A stretch of 64,000 nt of DNA from Bacteroidota bacterium (GCA_009773165.1 WOUZ01000006.1:124001-188000), one strand, 5' to 3'; counted from the stretch's first letter, positions 24,601-34,252 are shown. The notes: a model not told the origin generated them from the sequence alone. Made by a program: numbers and translations.

Positions 24601-25821
24601 TTATTTATTTTTCACAATTCGTTGTTTATGAATAATTTCACCTTTCATAGTATTTGTTACTACAAGCTGATACCATCCATTTGGAAGTTCAGATAATGGA
24701 AGTTCGATTTCAGAACGACCTTCAGGGAGGAAGGTTTTCATCTTATTAACCATTCTGCCTTGAGCATCATACACCTTAATTTCAGCTGAATAATCAACAG
24801 GAGCATCAAATGTAAACTTAACCTGATCTGAGAATGGATTTGGATAAACACCTGCTTCGGCCAATGGCTGAATCACTGCTTTAATTACAGGAATGCCAAA
24901 AGTGACATTTGGATTTACTTTACCATTCTGGTCAAGGACATGACTCGATTTATTAAGAGAAAAAGCAACATAGTCTGATCTAATTTCTTTAAGCATTCTT
25001 ACCTCTATTTCAACCAAACTTTCCAGCTCTGAAGCAACTATTTGATGATCAAAGTTCATGGAGCTTAACCTGATTTGATTGTTTATGACACTAAAGGTAG
25101 CTGAAGGAGAATATGGAGTAACATTTACTATCTCGATCATTTCAGGATCATAATCAATCACTAAACCATATCCGGTTGATGCCTCCTGACTATTAATAAG
25201 TGTGATTGGAAGACTTAGGGTTCGGTTGTTCTCTGAAAAATATACTCCGAAATTTTCAAAAGATGGGATTACCGTGAGATCTCTTCCTGAAGGAACAAAA
25301 ACTCCTTCAACATCGCCAACCTTTGTGCCTCCTATTGGACCGCCACCTTCTTTAAAACCAGCAGTTACATTCATTTCGGTAAATATCCAATCACCTGCCG
25401 GAAAAGGTTGGTTGTTAACGAAATAATTTGTCAGGATGAAATTTACGTCATCCATTGCTACAACACCCGATTCGTTGACATCGGCTGCTTCCAGTTGAAT
25501 ATCGTTGAGTTGAATGAAGCCAAGTTTATACAACCAGATCAAAAAAGCCTGCCGAAGATTTACATCTGCACCCGGCAAATCAGTCGTTGCCTTGCAAACA
25601 TAGCTTCCACTTGCGCAGTTCTCAAAAACAAAAACGCCACTTGCATCTGTCACATCTACAGCAACAAGATTGTTTTGCGCGTCATATAAACCTACAACAA
25701 CACCTTCAATCGGATACTGCTCTAAGAAATGATACAATACTTTGCTTTGAATAAGATGCTGAGAAAAAGAAAGCAGCGATAAACATATCGCGAAGACTGT
25801 TAAAAGAATTTGCTTGTTCAT
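24601..25821 (-). CDS. T9SS-exported protein with dockerin-like and cohesin-like regions
   Basis: Secreted or cell-surface protein of 406 residues. A signal peptide (~1-20) is followed by a carboxypeptidase-regulatory or SdrB-like beta domain (~28-85; GVVVGLYDAQNNLVAVD). Next is a dockerin-like calcium segment (AADVNESGVVAMDDVNFILTN), then a cohesin-like beta domain (~205-300), and a type IX sorting domain (~320-406) beginning VYPNPFSDQVKFTF and ending in basic residues. The dockerin-like plus cohesin-like layout is common in Bacteroidota surface proteins and does not prove a cellulosome. It lies 77 bp upstream of the CHAT gene on the same strand but is separated from it by a terminator. Enzymatic function is not apparent. 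Confidence 0.85.
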   Translation of the reverse strand: MNKQILLTVFAICLSLLSFSQHLIQSKVLYHFLEQYPIEGVVVGLYDAQNNLVAVDVTDASGVFVFENCASGSYVCKATTDLPGADVNLRQAFLIWLYKLGFIQLNDIQLEAADVNESGVVAMDDVNFILTNYFVNNQPFPAGDWIFTEMNVTAGFKEGGGPIGGTKVGDVEGVFVPSGRDLTVIPSFENFGVYFSENNRTLSLPITLINSQEASTGYGLVIDYDPEMIEIVNVTPYSPSATFSVINNQIRLSSMNFDHQIVASELESLVEIEVRMLKEIRSDYVAFSLNKSSHVLDQNGKVNPNVTFGIPVIKAVIQPLAEAGVYPNPFSDQVKFTFDAPVDYSAEIKVYDAQGRMVNKMKTFLPEGRSEIELPLSELPNGWYQLVVTNTMKGEIIHKQRIVKNK

Positions 25822-26066
25822 AATAAATACGTTTTTAAGATTATAATTTCAATAATACACTCTCTTACTTATTAGTACCAAAAAAACGTGAAAACGCATC
25901 AAAAAAAATTGACTTTTTTTAATAATTTTTAAAAATAATTTTTAAGTCATTGATTATCAATTAGTAAAAAATGAAAAAAAATGCATTTTTTTGAAAACCC
26001 GTTTTCACTTTTTTTCCCAAAACACACCCTTCTCTGCCTGTTTTCAGGGGTTTTTTGGATATATTT

Positions 26067-26097
26067 TTTGGGGTTTCCAATCAAACCTTTATATTTG
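26067..26097 (+). promoter_or_regulatory. Bacteroidota-type promoter for the ATP-grasp operon
   Basis: A -33 TTTG (26067-26070) and a -7 TATATTTG (26090-26097) are separated by exactly 19 bp, 25 bp before the start codon. The preceding part of the 301-bp gap (25822-26066) is very AT-rich with long A and T runs and holds no gene that I can see. Confidence 0.8.
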
Positions 26098-26122
26098 CTG
26101 CCTTCTATAAAATCAACTTACT

Positions 26123-27283
26123 ATGAACTACATCCACTTTTCTCCGTATTTTCCTCCAAATTATTCGCAATTCAGCGTTGCCTTAAAAGAATCTGGCGCA
26201 TTAGTTTTAGGTCTTGGGGATACTCCTTACGATCTCCTAATCCCGGAATTGAAATCAGCCCTTACAGAGTATTACAAAGTTGACGATCTTCACAATTACG
26301 ATCAACTGGTTAGAGCTGTCGGGTATTTCACTCATAAATACGGAAAAATTGATGGTCTTGATGCTCATAATGAATATTGGTTAGAAACAGAAGCCCAATT
26401 ACGTACCGATTTCAATATCAAAGGTATAAAAACTGATAAGCTCTCGTCAATAAAAAAGAAGTCGGAGATGAAACAGATTTTTATCAAAGCTGGTCTTGCG
26501 GTCGCTCGCGGTAAAGTTTTGCACAATTTGATTGATGCTCAACTCTTTATAGCCGAAACCGGGTATCCTGTTGTTGCAAAACCTGACTCAGGTGTAGGTG
26601 CTGCAAACACCTACAAGATTGAAAATGAACATGATTTATTTCGCTTTTTCGATAATCAGCCAAACATTGATTACATTTTCGAAGAATTTATCGAAGGTAC
26701 AATCTATTCTTTTGATGGATTAGTGGATCAAAACGGGCAACTGTTGTACTACAATGCCATGCGCAACGAAAGTGGTGTTATGGAAGTTGTAAATGACGAC
26801 ATGCACATTTACATCCTGACATTAAAAGACATCCCGTCAGATTTGGAAGAAGCCGGAAAAGCTGTCATTAAGGCGTTTGATCTCAAAGGAAGGTTCTTTC
26901 ATTTTGAATTTTTCCGTCAGCCGAACGGAAAACTTGTTGCTCTTGAAGTTAACATGAGGCCTCCAGGCGGTTTTACTACCGATATGTGGAATTTTGCCAG
27001 CAACATCAACATTTATAAGATTTGGGCGGAAATGGTTGTTAACAATCGTACCGACTTACACTATACCCGGCAATATCATGTTTGCTTTGTTGGGAGAAAG
27101 CTTAAATACGCTTATAAAAACAGCGTGGAAGAAGTTGTTGAAAAATACGCAGAATATATTCCTTTCCATGATAAACTCGACAAAGCTCTCTCCCGTGCAA
27201 TGGGCGACTATTGTTTCCTTGTAAGGGCTGAAGATGAGGCAAAAGTCATGGAGATTCAAAAATTTATTCATCAGTTCAGTTAA
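26123..27283 (+). CDS. ATP-grasp family carboxylate-amine ligase of unknown substrate
   Basis: Cytoplasmic 386-residue ligase joining a carboxylate to a nucleophile through an acyl-phosphate. The ATP-grasp domain spans ~105-300: VVAKPDSGVGAANTYKI (150-166) contributes the nucleotide-binding lysine and glycine loop, EEFIEGTIYSFDGLV is the central strand, and LEVNMRPPGG (274-283) carries the Mg-binding Glu and Asn. The N-terminal ~100 residues are a pre-ATP-grasp fold. It ends 5 bp before an esterase gene, so the two are an operon. A product such as a peptide or amide that the esterase then releases or trims would fit, but the substrate cannot be read from the sequence. Confidence 0.85.
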   Translation: MNYIHFSPYFPPNYSQFSVALKESGALVLGLGDTPYDLLIPELKSALTEYYKVDDLHNYDQLVRAVGYFTHKYGKIDGLDAHNEYWLETEAQLRTDFNIKGIKTDKLSSIKKKSEMKQIFIKAGLAVARGKVLHNLIDAQLFIAETGYPVVAKPDSGVGAANTYKIENEHDLFRFFDNQPNIDYIFEEFIEGTIYSFDGLVDQNGQLLYYNAMRNESGVMEVVNDDMHIYILTLKDIPSDLEEAGKAVIKAFDLKGRFFHFEFFRQPNGKLVALEVNMRPPGGFTTDMWNFASNINIYKIWAEMVVNNRTDLHYTRQYHVCFVGRKLKYAYKNSVEEVVEKYAEYIPFHDKLDKALSRAMGDYCFLVRAEDEAKVMEIQKFIHQFS

Positions 27284-27288
27284 AGATT

Positions 27289-28026
27289 ATGCATATAGAA
27301 CATCACAAGTGGTATAGCCCATCCCTTCATAAAGAGATGGAGCTCAAAGTATATGGTCATTTTGGTAAACCACTTATCATTTTTCCTACACAAGGTGGAT
27401 CATTTCATGAGGCTGAAGATTATCATCTGATAGAGGTTCTTCAACTTTTTATCAATGAAGGACGTATCAAAGTTTATACTGTCGACAGCGTTGACACCGA
27501 TGCCTGGGCTAATGAAGGCGTTGCTGTGCATGACAGGGGAAACAGGCATGAACAATATAACAGCTATATTGTAAATGAAGTTGTACCAATGATTCGTAAT
27601 CACTGTAACAACCCCGAAATTCAGATAGCTCTCACAGGTTGTAGTATGGGAGCCTATCATGCTACCAATTTTTTCTTCCGTCATCCTTTTGTTTTTGACA
27701 CGCTTATCGCAATAAGCGGAATATATGATCTCAAGCTGTTTATAGGCGACTATGTTGATGACTATGTTTACTATAATTCACCTTTACGGTTCTTGAAAGA
27801 ACTAAGTGACGATCATATTCTTAACAAACTGCGCAGTAATAAAATAGTCTTTGCTGTCGGCAAAGGGGCTTGGGAAGAAGAGATGATAGCTGATACCGAA
27901 GAAATGCGTATAGTGTTGGAATCAAAGAGTATACCAGCCTGGATAGATGTTTGGGGAAATAATGTTGATCACGACTGGCCATGGTGGCGCGTGATGCTCC
28001 CATATTTTGTGGAGAAGCTTTTTTAG
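27289..28026 (+). CDS. Alpha/beta-hydrolase esterase (esterase D-like)
   Basis: A 245-residue cytoplasmic alpha/beta hydrolase. The nucleophile elbow is TGCSMGAYHA with Ser119 in GCSMG, and the catalytic histidine is probably in NNVDHDWPWW near residue 234. FPTQGGSFHE (~32-41) forms the oxyanion-hole loop. It belongs to the broad esterase family that also includes S-formylglutathione hydrolase and mycolyltransferase-like folds, but lacks the conserved residues that would name it as either. There is no signal peptide. It starts 5 bp after the ATP-grasp gene and is the second gene of that operon, which suggests a shared small-molecule pathway. Confidence 0.85.
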   Translation: MHIEHHKWYSPSLHKEMELKVYGHFGKPLIIFPTQGGSFHEAEDYHLIEVLQLFINEGRIKVYTVDSVDTDAWANEGVAVHDRGNRHEQYNSYIVNEVVPMIRNHCNNPEIQIALTGCSMGAYHATNFFFRHPFVFDTLIAISGIYDLKLFIGDYVDDYVYYNSPLRFLKELSDDHILNKLRSNKIVFAVGKGAWEEEMIADTEEMRIVLESKSIPAWIDVWGNNVDHDWPWWRVMLPYFVEKLF

Positions 28027-28101
28027 TAATAGTTATACTTTTCTTTGCTTTAAAGGGAATTAATCGTGGTTTTTTGCTGAATAAGACCGAATAACTAAGA
28101 T

Positions 28102-29298
28102 TTAATTAGTTCTTAAAGACTCTACCTTACTAAAAACACGCAGAAAATTTCCACTCCAAAACTTCTGAATATCATCTGGTGAATACCCCCGGTTCACTAA
28201 TTCAGAAGTGATGTTTCCGAGTTGACTTACATCTTTACAATCGGATAATTCCCCACCACCGTCAAAATCAGAGCCAAACCCAACATGATCAATGCCAATG
28301 AGTTGAACAATGTGATCAATATGATCAACCAGATCAGAAACACTTGCTAACTCACCTTTGTATTTTCTTTCAATAGCCCGCCATTCCTGTCGTGCTAATT
28401 TCATTTGATCTTCTGATATGTCAGTAAAATTGTTGTACTTAATCCTTAATTCTTCAACCGCTCTCTCCTTTTCAGGGTTAGGGGCTTGATTTTTAACATA
28501 AGCACTTAAAACACAAACCTGCACAACGCCACCATTCTTTTTCAGTTCAAGCATCATGTCGTCGGTTAGGTTACGTGGATGCTTGCAAATATCTCGGGCA
28601 TTTGAGTGAGAAGCAATCACAGGTGCTTTTGATAGTTTCATCACATCAAAAAAGGCTTCATCGGAAATATGACTCACGTCAATCATCATTCCAAGTCGGT
28701 TCATTTCGTTGATTACTTCTTCTCCAAACTTACTAAGTCCATGATGTTCAGTAGAATCGGTTGATGAGTCACATATGTCATTATTTTTTGAATGACAGAG
28801 TGTGATATATCTTGCTCCTTTTTGATAATAATTCTCAATCAGCCTAAGGTCGTTTCCGATTGGATAGCCATTCTCAATTCCAATAAAAATACTCTTTTTT
28901 CCCGTGATGGCATTGCGACGTGCATCAGCTGGCGAAGTTGCTAATGAAATGTTCGCGGCATTTGCATTAATTGTTGCCTCAATGTTATCAAAAATAGCAT
29001 CAGCACTCATCTTGGCTTTTAAATTACCTTCTTCCGACCGTTTACCTTGACCAATAAAAACAGCAAAAAAAACTGCATCGAGGCCTCCTTCCTCCATTCG
29101 AGCAAGGTCAATCCTACCACCACCCTCATCAGGATTGTTCCAACTCCCAAAGTCAAAACCTTCATTTCCAAGCATCAGTGGAGTGTCGGTGTGACTATCC
29201 AACGTAAGTAGCTTTTTGTGAAAATCTTCAGGATTCTGAGCCAAAAGACTCAAAGAAAACAATAAACTTATGAATAACAACTGTTTGAAATATTTCAT
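28102..29298 (-). CDS. Membrane dipeptidase (peptidase M19)
   Basis: Zinc metallopeptidase hydrolysing dipeptides, often with a D-residue at the second position. Its 398 residues begin with a signal peptide (MKYFKQLLFISLLFSLSLLAQ). The metal-binding motif LDSHTDTPLM, the bridging region HSKNNDICDS, MMIDVSHISDEAF, VIASHSNARDI and the C-terminal VGFGSDFDGGG match the family. The protein is probably periplasmic or outer-membrane associated and could take part in peptidoglycan or peptide scavenging. It is divergent from the NlpE/META lipoprotein. Confidence 0.94.
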   Translation of the reverse strand: MKYFKQLLFISLLFSLSLLAQNPEDFHKKLLTLDSHTDTPLMLGNEGFDFGSWNNPDEGGGRIDLARMEEGGLDAVFFAVFIGQGKRSEEGNLKAKMSADAIFDNIEATINANAANISLATSPADARRNAITGKKSIFIGIENGYPIGNDLRLIENYYQKGARYITLCHSKNNDICDSSTDSTEHHGLSKFGEEVINEMNRLGMMIDVSHISDEAFFDVMKLSKAPVIASHSNARDICKHPRNLTDDMMLELKKNGGVVQVCVLSAYVKNQAPNPEKERAVEELRIKYNNFTDISEDQMKLARQEWRAIERKYKGELASVSDLVDHIDHIVQLIGIDHVGFGSDFDGGGELSDCKDVSQLGNITSELVNRGYSPDDIQKFWSGNFLRVFSKVESLRTN

Positions 29299-29340
29299 GG
29301 GATATGTCTTAAAACGACAAATCTATAAAAGAAATCGAAA

Positions 29341-29355
29341 CGGCATAATAATTGT
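29341..29355 (+). promoter_or_regulatory. Sigma54-like promoter for the NlpE/META lipoprotein
   Basis: CGGCATAATAATTGT has GG and the -12 G twelve bases apart and shares a 14-nt core with 13278-13291. Expected initiation near 29366 would leave a leader of about 55 nt before ATG 29422. Confidence 0.45.
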
Positions 29356-29421
29356 AAAAAGCTTCAATCAAAAGATTTGTAATCCAATGAACGTTACAAT
29401 ATGAACTTAAAAACTATTCTC

Positions 29422-30243
29422 ATGAAAAAAAATGTCTATTTCGGACTGTTAGCCCTATTATTTTCTTTTGCAGCATGTCAAACCAAACAAACAGCAAACG
29501 GAAATTCTCAAACTGAACAGACAGTTGTAACAGATCAATATAATGCTGCTAATTCTATCGATTGGGCAGGCACTTATAAGGGGGTGGTTCCCTGTGCTGA
29601 CTGTGAAGGAATCGAAACTACAATTACGTTAGCCAAAGACGGGACGTTTAAATTAGTTACGATATATAAAGGAAAAAGTGAGGCAACAAATGAACTTTCA
29701 GGAAGCTTTTCCTGGAATGAAAACGGCAATACTTTGACTTTTAGCGGAATAGAAAATGGTCCCTCAAAATATTTTGTTGGTGAAAACATATTAATCCAGC
29801 TCGACATGGAAGGCAACAGTATTACCGGAGACCTTGCTAATTCTTACATTCTGAAAAAATTAATGACCTCTCAGAATCAGAATGCAACATCACTTACCGG
29901 AGTGAAATGGACATTAACCGAGCTTTTTGGTCAGCCGGTTGCAACAGCTGAAGGACTTAAAAAAGATGCTTTTCTCGTTTTTAAGACTGAAGGTTCAAGA
30001 ATATATGGCTCGGGTAGCTGCAACAATTTCAACGGAAGCTTTGAACTTAAAGAAAGAAATCGAATAACCCTTACAGGAATGGCAACTACAATGATGGCTT
30101 GTCCGGATATGCAAACAGAACAAGGCTTTTTCAGAGCCTTAAACGATTGCGACAATTATACATTAGTTGATGGCATACTTTCGCTCAATAAAGCACGCAT
30201 GGCGCCCATGGCTAAATTTATTGCCGAAGATTTAGAAGATTAA
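29422..30243 (+). CDS. NlpE-like and META (HslJ-like) domain lipoprotein
   Basis: Envelope lipoprotein of 273 residues. The signal ends SFAAC with Cys19 as the lipid attachment. Residues ~42-145 match the NlpE N-terminal domain, including the CADCEG motif (VVPCADCEGIETTITL) that in NlpE contributes to copper response. Residues ~155-265 are a META/HslJ domain (KWTLTELFGQPV, GSGSCNNFNGSF, TTMMACPDM). The combination occurs in Bacteroidota stress lipoproteins. An ATG at 29401 is in frame, but the ATG at 29422 gives the better signal peptide. A sigma54-like motif upstream suggests regulated expression, and a terminator follows. Confidence 0.88.
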   Translation: MKKNVYFGLLALLFSFAACQTKQTANGNSQTEQTVVTDQYNAANSIDWAGTYKGVVPCADCEGIETTITLAKDGTFKLVTIYKGKSEATNELSGSFSWNENGNTLTFSGIENGPSKYFVGENILIQLDMEGNSITGDLANSYILKKLMTSQNQNATSLTGVKWTLTELFGQPVATAEGLKKDAFLVFKTEGSRIYGSGSCNNFNGSFELKERNRITLTGMATTMMACPDMQTEQGFFRALNDCDNYTLVDGILSLNKARMAPMAKFIAEDLED

Positions 30244-30262
30244 AACACAAATTCTATAAAGG

Positions 30263-30303
30263 AAACTGCAAAATCAAAAAAGATGGTTTTGCAGTTTTTT
30301 TTT
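30263..30303 (+). terminator. Intrinsic terminator after the NlpE/META gene
   Basis: AAACTGCAAAA (30263-30273) pairs with TTTTGCAGTTT (30287-30297), followed by a T run that runs into the convergent protease stop at 30302. Confidence 0.85.
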
Positions 30304-33300
30304 ACATCCTTACTACTTTCAAAACTTGTGTTCCAGTATTATTTTCAATTTTCAGAAGATAAACCCCAGCTTTAAGGTTATTGGAAATTGATATTATTTC
30401 ATCTGATTCAATTCTTATAACTGATTGATTTGATGTTGCATAAACCACTTTTTCAAAAAGTGTTGCCCCATCCATCGACATCATACTAATAGTGTTTTTA
30501 CTTTGCTGAAGGTTCTTTATCTCTAAAACGAAATGATTTGAAAATGGGTTAGGGTAAATAGCAGCAAAAATCAATTTAGAACCATCATCAGGTTTCTCAT
30601 TGGCATTTAAAATCAGGTGCTCCATTTCGAAAAAGGTTAATATGGCTCTCATTAAGTCTTCTCTCCCCTGAAGTCCATATTCATCACCACATGAACTAAA
30701 CTCAAAATAAGAGGCGATAGTTCGGTAATTTGGAGCCTGATAAGCAACAGCTGTATAGGCATTTAAACCAGCATCTGAGTGTAAAACAGGGAAAGCACCT
30801 GAAAATTTAGGAATTAACCTGTAATACTGGAAAGAAAACGCACCTGAAAAGTCAAATTCCAACTGATCAAAACCTGAATTAGAAACCCCTGATAATGCAT
30901 ATATGGTTTGAGGGGTAGCCAGAATTTCATTATTCACGCCGAAGAGATTGGTAATTGTTCCATTCCCGCCCCAATTAAAATAGGATTCCCTGTATGCATT
31001 GCCCCCATTATTCAGATAAGTCTCAAGAATATCAACTTCATCCTGAGTTAAATTGATAGTAGTGCCATAAGTACCCTGACAGATGAAAGCTGCTCTGTAC
31101 TTGTGAATTTCACCAGTTAGTTGTTCGGCATATTCATAATCAATATTCAAGCTATCCAATGCTACCATCATGGAGTTAACAGAAATTTGATTTGTTGCTT
31201 TGTTAATGAGATATACAGGATACTGACCGATCGGCATGTTGATAGTTTCAACCCTTTCTACACCTGAGCCATCAATAATTGTAACTACAAATTGAGCAAC
31301 ATGTTCAATTGGGCACTGTGATGACACCGCTACGGAAAAGGTTGCGTATGACATTCCTGAAGGTGTAATGCCCCCAATATTTTGAGGATTTTGAGGATTA
31401 ATCTCAATATAGGAGTCTGCACTTGTAAATGAAACTGTTACATCTTCCGCCAGCACTGAACCAAAATTACTTACATAAAGTTTAACAGGCGCAGTTTCAC
31501 CCGGATCTAGCCTCTCGTTATCGAAATCGTTAATTTCATAATCAGTAAGTTGTAAAATCGAGCTAAAAACTTCAATTGCAATGTTACCTGTCCGGATTCC
31601 AATAGATGAGTTAAACACAAGTTCTGCTAAAAGATGCTGTCTGTCGGGACAGAAGTCACTAATAGTAAATGAGAATGCATCAGGAATCTCTACTGTTGCT
31701 CCCGCAGGCAATTGACTAATAACAGCCTGACCGTTGGTAACAGTCGCATTAGGATCATTGATAGTAAAAGAGGCATTTATAGCAGAAATATCCTGTTGAC
31801 TTACATTAGTAAGTTTCAACTTTACTGCAACTTCGCTTCCATTATGCGGTGAAAGGTTATCATTGGTATGCAACTCACATTCAAAACGTAAATCGTTTGA
31901 AAATTGAAGCAGTTTAGTCTCAAATACACCTCTGTCGTCGGTTACTTTAAAGGTAAGATTTGCAATTTGTTGCATTTCGGAAGGTAAAGAAGTAAAAAAG
32001 CCTTCATCGGTTAAATCAATTCCATCGGGTATCAGTGTGGGTGTTAAACGATATGCGCTATTTTGAGGATACGACCTGCTGTTACTGCCTGTGAGAAGCG
32101 TATGTTCTTTTCCTTCACCAGCCGAGACACCACTAAACCAAAGGATATTTTCGTTCACCTCAATGTCGTTAAAATAAAACTCAACACCTCCATCAGGAAA
32201 TAATTTCACAGCAAACTCGCCATAACCTATTACGTTGTCATAATATGTAAGATTCTTTTTCCAACGGAAAGTGGCGTGTGTTTCGTCGCCCTCATACCAC
32301 ATTCCCTCAGGCTGTTTGGTTCCTTCATAATAAAGAACGGGAGAAAACAGAAAAGCAGAGATATTCTTCATCTCACGAAACATATGATAAGTATCACGGT
32401 TATAGCGCCATGGGAAAATATCAGGTTCGAAAAGTATGAAACCAGCCTCATTCACATATACTTTATTGAAAACTTCGCCATAAAAAGGAAAATCGAACTC
32501 AAGCGATTTTGTTGCATACTTATGATAAGGAGCTTCGGTTACAAGTTGTTCATTTTCAACCGTTGGAAACACAAAATCAATAGTTTGCTGATGATAAGGA
32601 GTAAGTAAATCCCATTGATAAGGTTGAGCTCCACCTTCAGCTTGCATGGAATATCCTGCATCAAAGAGTGGTATTTGATCTGTTAAAATATCAACTGATT
32701 CGAAAACAGGACTATGAGATACGTGAAGACTTGTTATTGAGTTATTATTAAGTGTTACATTTTCTTGTTCACAGGAAATTTCCACAAGGTTACCTATTGT
32801 ATAATCCATAAGTGAGAAGCTGATAATTTCACCTTCTCCTGCAGAAAGCGGATCATTTTCATGTATTTCAAGGTAAAAATCCGCAGGCATTCCCGGCTCA
32901 AGATAGCTAAGTAAAGGTGTTATATCCAGCCCGAACTCGATTGTTTTATTAGACTCGACAGCTGTACCTCCCTGCATATAATGTTTACCACCCTGATAAT
33001 TAAAAACAGGAAAATTTAAAGTGTGCTGAGGAGCATTCAACGATGTGTCAGATGAAACGCCAACAACAACACGTATCTGCTCCCGTAGATTATGTTTTAA
33101 GGTGACTTTTACTGCCATTTCTGGTTCATAATCACCTTTAACTTCCATCACATGTACCATGTTACCCCAAAGCCCACCATAGGCTTCATTCATTGCACAC
33201 AAGCGATACATCATATAAAAATAACCTGCATCACCCCAGGCATCACCATAGGAATTAGCCACCTTAAATGCTCCTATTTCCCAGTCTTTCAGATCAACAA

Positions 33301-34117
33301 CACCGTCGTTATTGACATCCAGGTGATTCGTATACATTCCGTCACCATTGGTATCGTATCGAATACTATCGTTATAGCCAACAATCGTCATGGCATGTGT
33401 TGCCACATTACCCGGGAAAAGTGCCATCAATTTCTTTCCTGCTTCTGGCGTTCCTATTGGGATGTTGACCATTCCGTATGGGCTACCTGCAGCAAAATTG
33501 GCTACACCACCTGTTACTGCTCCTTCATGATGATGTGCAAGCCAATGTTTTAAATTCATCAATCCTTCAACCGTTTCGGTGCGAATCATTTTAATCTCAC
33601 CAATTCTGTTTGTCATGGCTTCATAATAGGTGTCATAACCTGAAATCCATACAACACCTTCATCAATGGCAATGCCGCCATAAGTCTGAATATCAGGCGT
33701 TCCTATAGCTTTTACCATCTCGAGGCTATGCAGATAATTCACTCCATAATAGCCATCATATCCCATAAAATTGTAAATAAAATGCGAAGGATATTGGTTT
33801 GCTTCCACATTTGCAGGCACATCTCTTTCGCGACACATTTCATAGGTAAAGTGATAAGCAATGGACGAAGCCTGACCGCAGGAAGCACCAACCTGACTGA
33901 ATATTGGCCGGAAATACATATTCTGAGAATTATCAACCACATCGGGTAAAGTGAGACCCCGATATTGAACCGGCAGATGTAACTCAGCATATCTGGGGGA
34001 ATTGTCTTTTAAAGCAGCATTGTCAAACTGCAGATTTTTATTTGTGTCAGCACCTGCGATGTTAATAAAAAGAAAATTCAAAGATGCGATTATGAGGTAA
34101 AAGAGGATTTTTTTCAT
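30302..34117 (-). CDS. T9SS-exported papain-like (C1) cysteine protease with EF-hand-like insertion
   Basis: Very large secreted protease, about 1271 residues from the start at 34117. A signal peptide ends IAGAD. The peptidase domain (~70-325) has the papain triad Cys80 (GASCGQASS), His241 (VATHAMTIVGYND) and Asn288 (VANSYGDAWGD). Between His and Asn lie two calcium-loop-like repeats, DTNGDGMYTN and DVNNDGVVDLKDWE (~255-281). The central ~700 residues are beta-rich Ig-like and CARDB-like repeats. A T9SS sorting domain (~1190-1271) begins IYPNPFSNHFVLEI and ends in VVRM. An ATG at 34144 is in frame but sits on the promoter's -7 element, so ATG 34117 is chosen. The substrate is unknown. Confidence 0.85.
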   Translation of the reverse strand: MKKILFYLIIASLNFLFINIAGADTNKNLQFDNAALKDNSPRYAELHLPVQYRGLTLPDVVDNSQNMYFRPIFSQVGASCGQASSIAYHFTYEMCRERDVPANVEANQYPSHFIYNFMGYDGYYGVNYLHSLEMVKAIGTPDIQTYGGIAIDEGVVWISGYDTYYEAMTNRIGEIKMIRTETVEGLMNLKHWLAHHHEGAVTGGVANFAAGSPYGMVNIPIGTPEAGKKLMALFPGNVATHAMTIVGYNDSIRYDTNGDGMYTNHLDVNNDGVVDLKDWEIGAFKVANSYGDAWGDAGYFYMMYRLCAMNEAYGGLWGNMVHVMEVKGDYEPEMAVKVTLKHNLREQIRVVVGVSSDTSLNAPQHTLNFPVFNYQGGKHYMQGGTAVESNKTIEFGLDITPLLSYLEPGMPADFYLEIHENDPLSAGEGEIISFSLMDYTIGNLVEISCEQENVTLNNNSITSLHVSHSPVFESVDILTDQIPLFDAGYSMQAEGGAQPYQWDLLTPYHQQTIDFVFPTVENEQLVTEAPYHKYATKSLEFDFPFYGEVFNKVYVNEAGFILFEPDIFPWRYNRDTYHMFREMKNISAFLFSPVLYYEGTKQPEGMWYEGDETHATFRWKKNLTYYDNVIGYGEFAVKLFPDGGVEFYFNDIEVNENILWFSGVSAGEGKEHTLLTGSNSRSYPQNSAYRLTPTLIPDGIDLTDEGFFTSLPSEMQQIANLTFKVTDDRGVFETKLLQFSNDLRFECELHTNDNLSPHNGSEVAVKLKLTNVSQQDISAINASFTINDPNATVTNGQAVISQLPAGATVEIPDAFSFTISDFCPDRQHLLAELVFNSSIGIRTGNIAIEVFSSILQLTDYEINDFDNERLDPGETAPVKLYVSNFGSVLAEDVTVSFTSADSYIEINPQNPQNIGGITPSGMSYATFSVAVSSQCPIEHVAQFVVTIIDGSGVERVETINMPIGQYPVYLINKATNQISVNSMMVALDSLNIDYEYAEQLTGEIHKYRAAFICQGTYGTTINLTQDEVDILETYLNNGGNAYRESYFNWGGNGTITNLFGVNNEILATPQTIYALSGVSNSGFDQLEFDFSGAFSFQYYRLIPKFSGAFPVLHSDAGLNAYTAVAYQAPNYRTIASYFEFSSCGDEYGLQGREDLMRAILTFFEMEHLILNANEKPDDGSKLIFAAIYPNPFSNHFVLEIKNLQQSKNTISMMSMDGATLFEKVVYATSNQSVIRIESDEIISISNNLKAGVYLLKIENNTGTQVLKVVRM

Positions 34118-34143
34118 TTGAATGAGATTAAAAACAGACCCCA

Positions 34144-34151
34144 AAGTTAAT
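34144..34151 (-). promoter_or_regulatory. Predicted Bacteroidota -7 element for the C1 protease
   Basis: The minus strand reads TAACTTTG, a perfect TAnnTTTG match, 26 bp upstream of ATG 34117. Its position excludes a start at 34144. Confidence 0.6.
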
Positions 34152-34244
34152 TAAAATGATAGCTGACGTTCTGTTTTTAATGAAACAACTCTTCACAATG
34201 CCCTAACGAAGTTTCATTACCAAAAACATTGAGTTGAAAAGTTG

Positions 34245-34252
34245 TACTTTTG
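34245..34252 (+). promoter_or_regulatory. Predicted Bacteroidota -7 element for RNase P RNA
   Basis: TACTTTTG matches TAnnTTTG and lies 4 bases before the P1 helix, placing the transcription start at or near the RNA's 5' end. Confidence 0.65.

Noticed and set aside
34118-34144. Upstream ATG for the papain-like protease
   Set aside because: It coincides with the predicted -7 element, and the signal peptide begins at ATG 34117.
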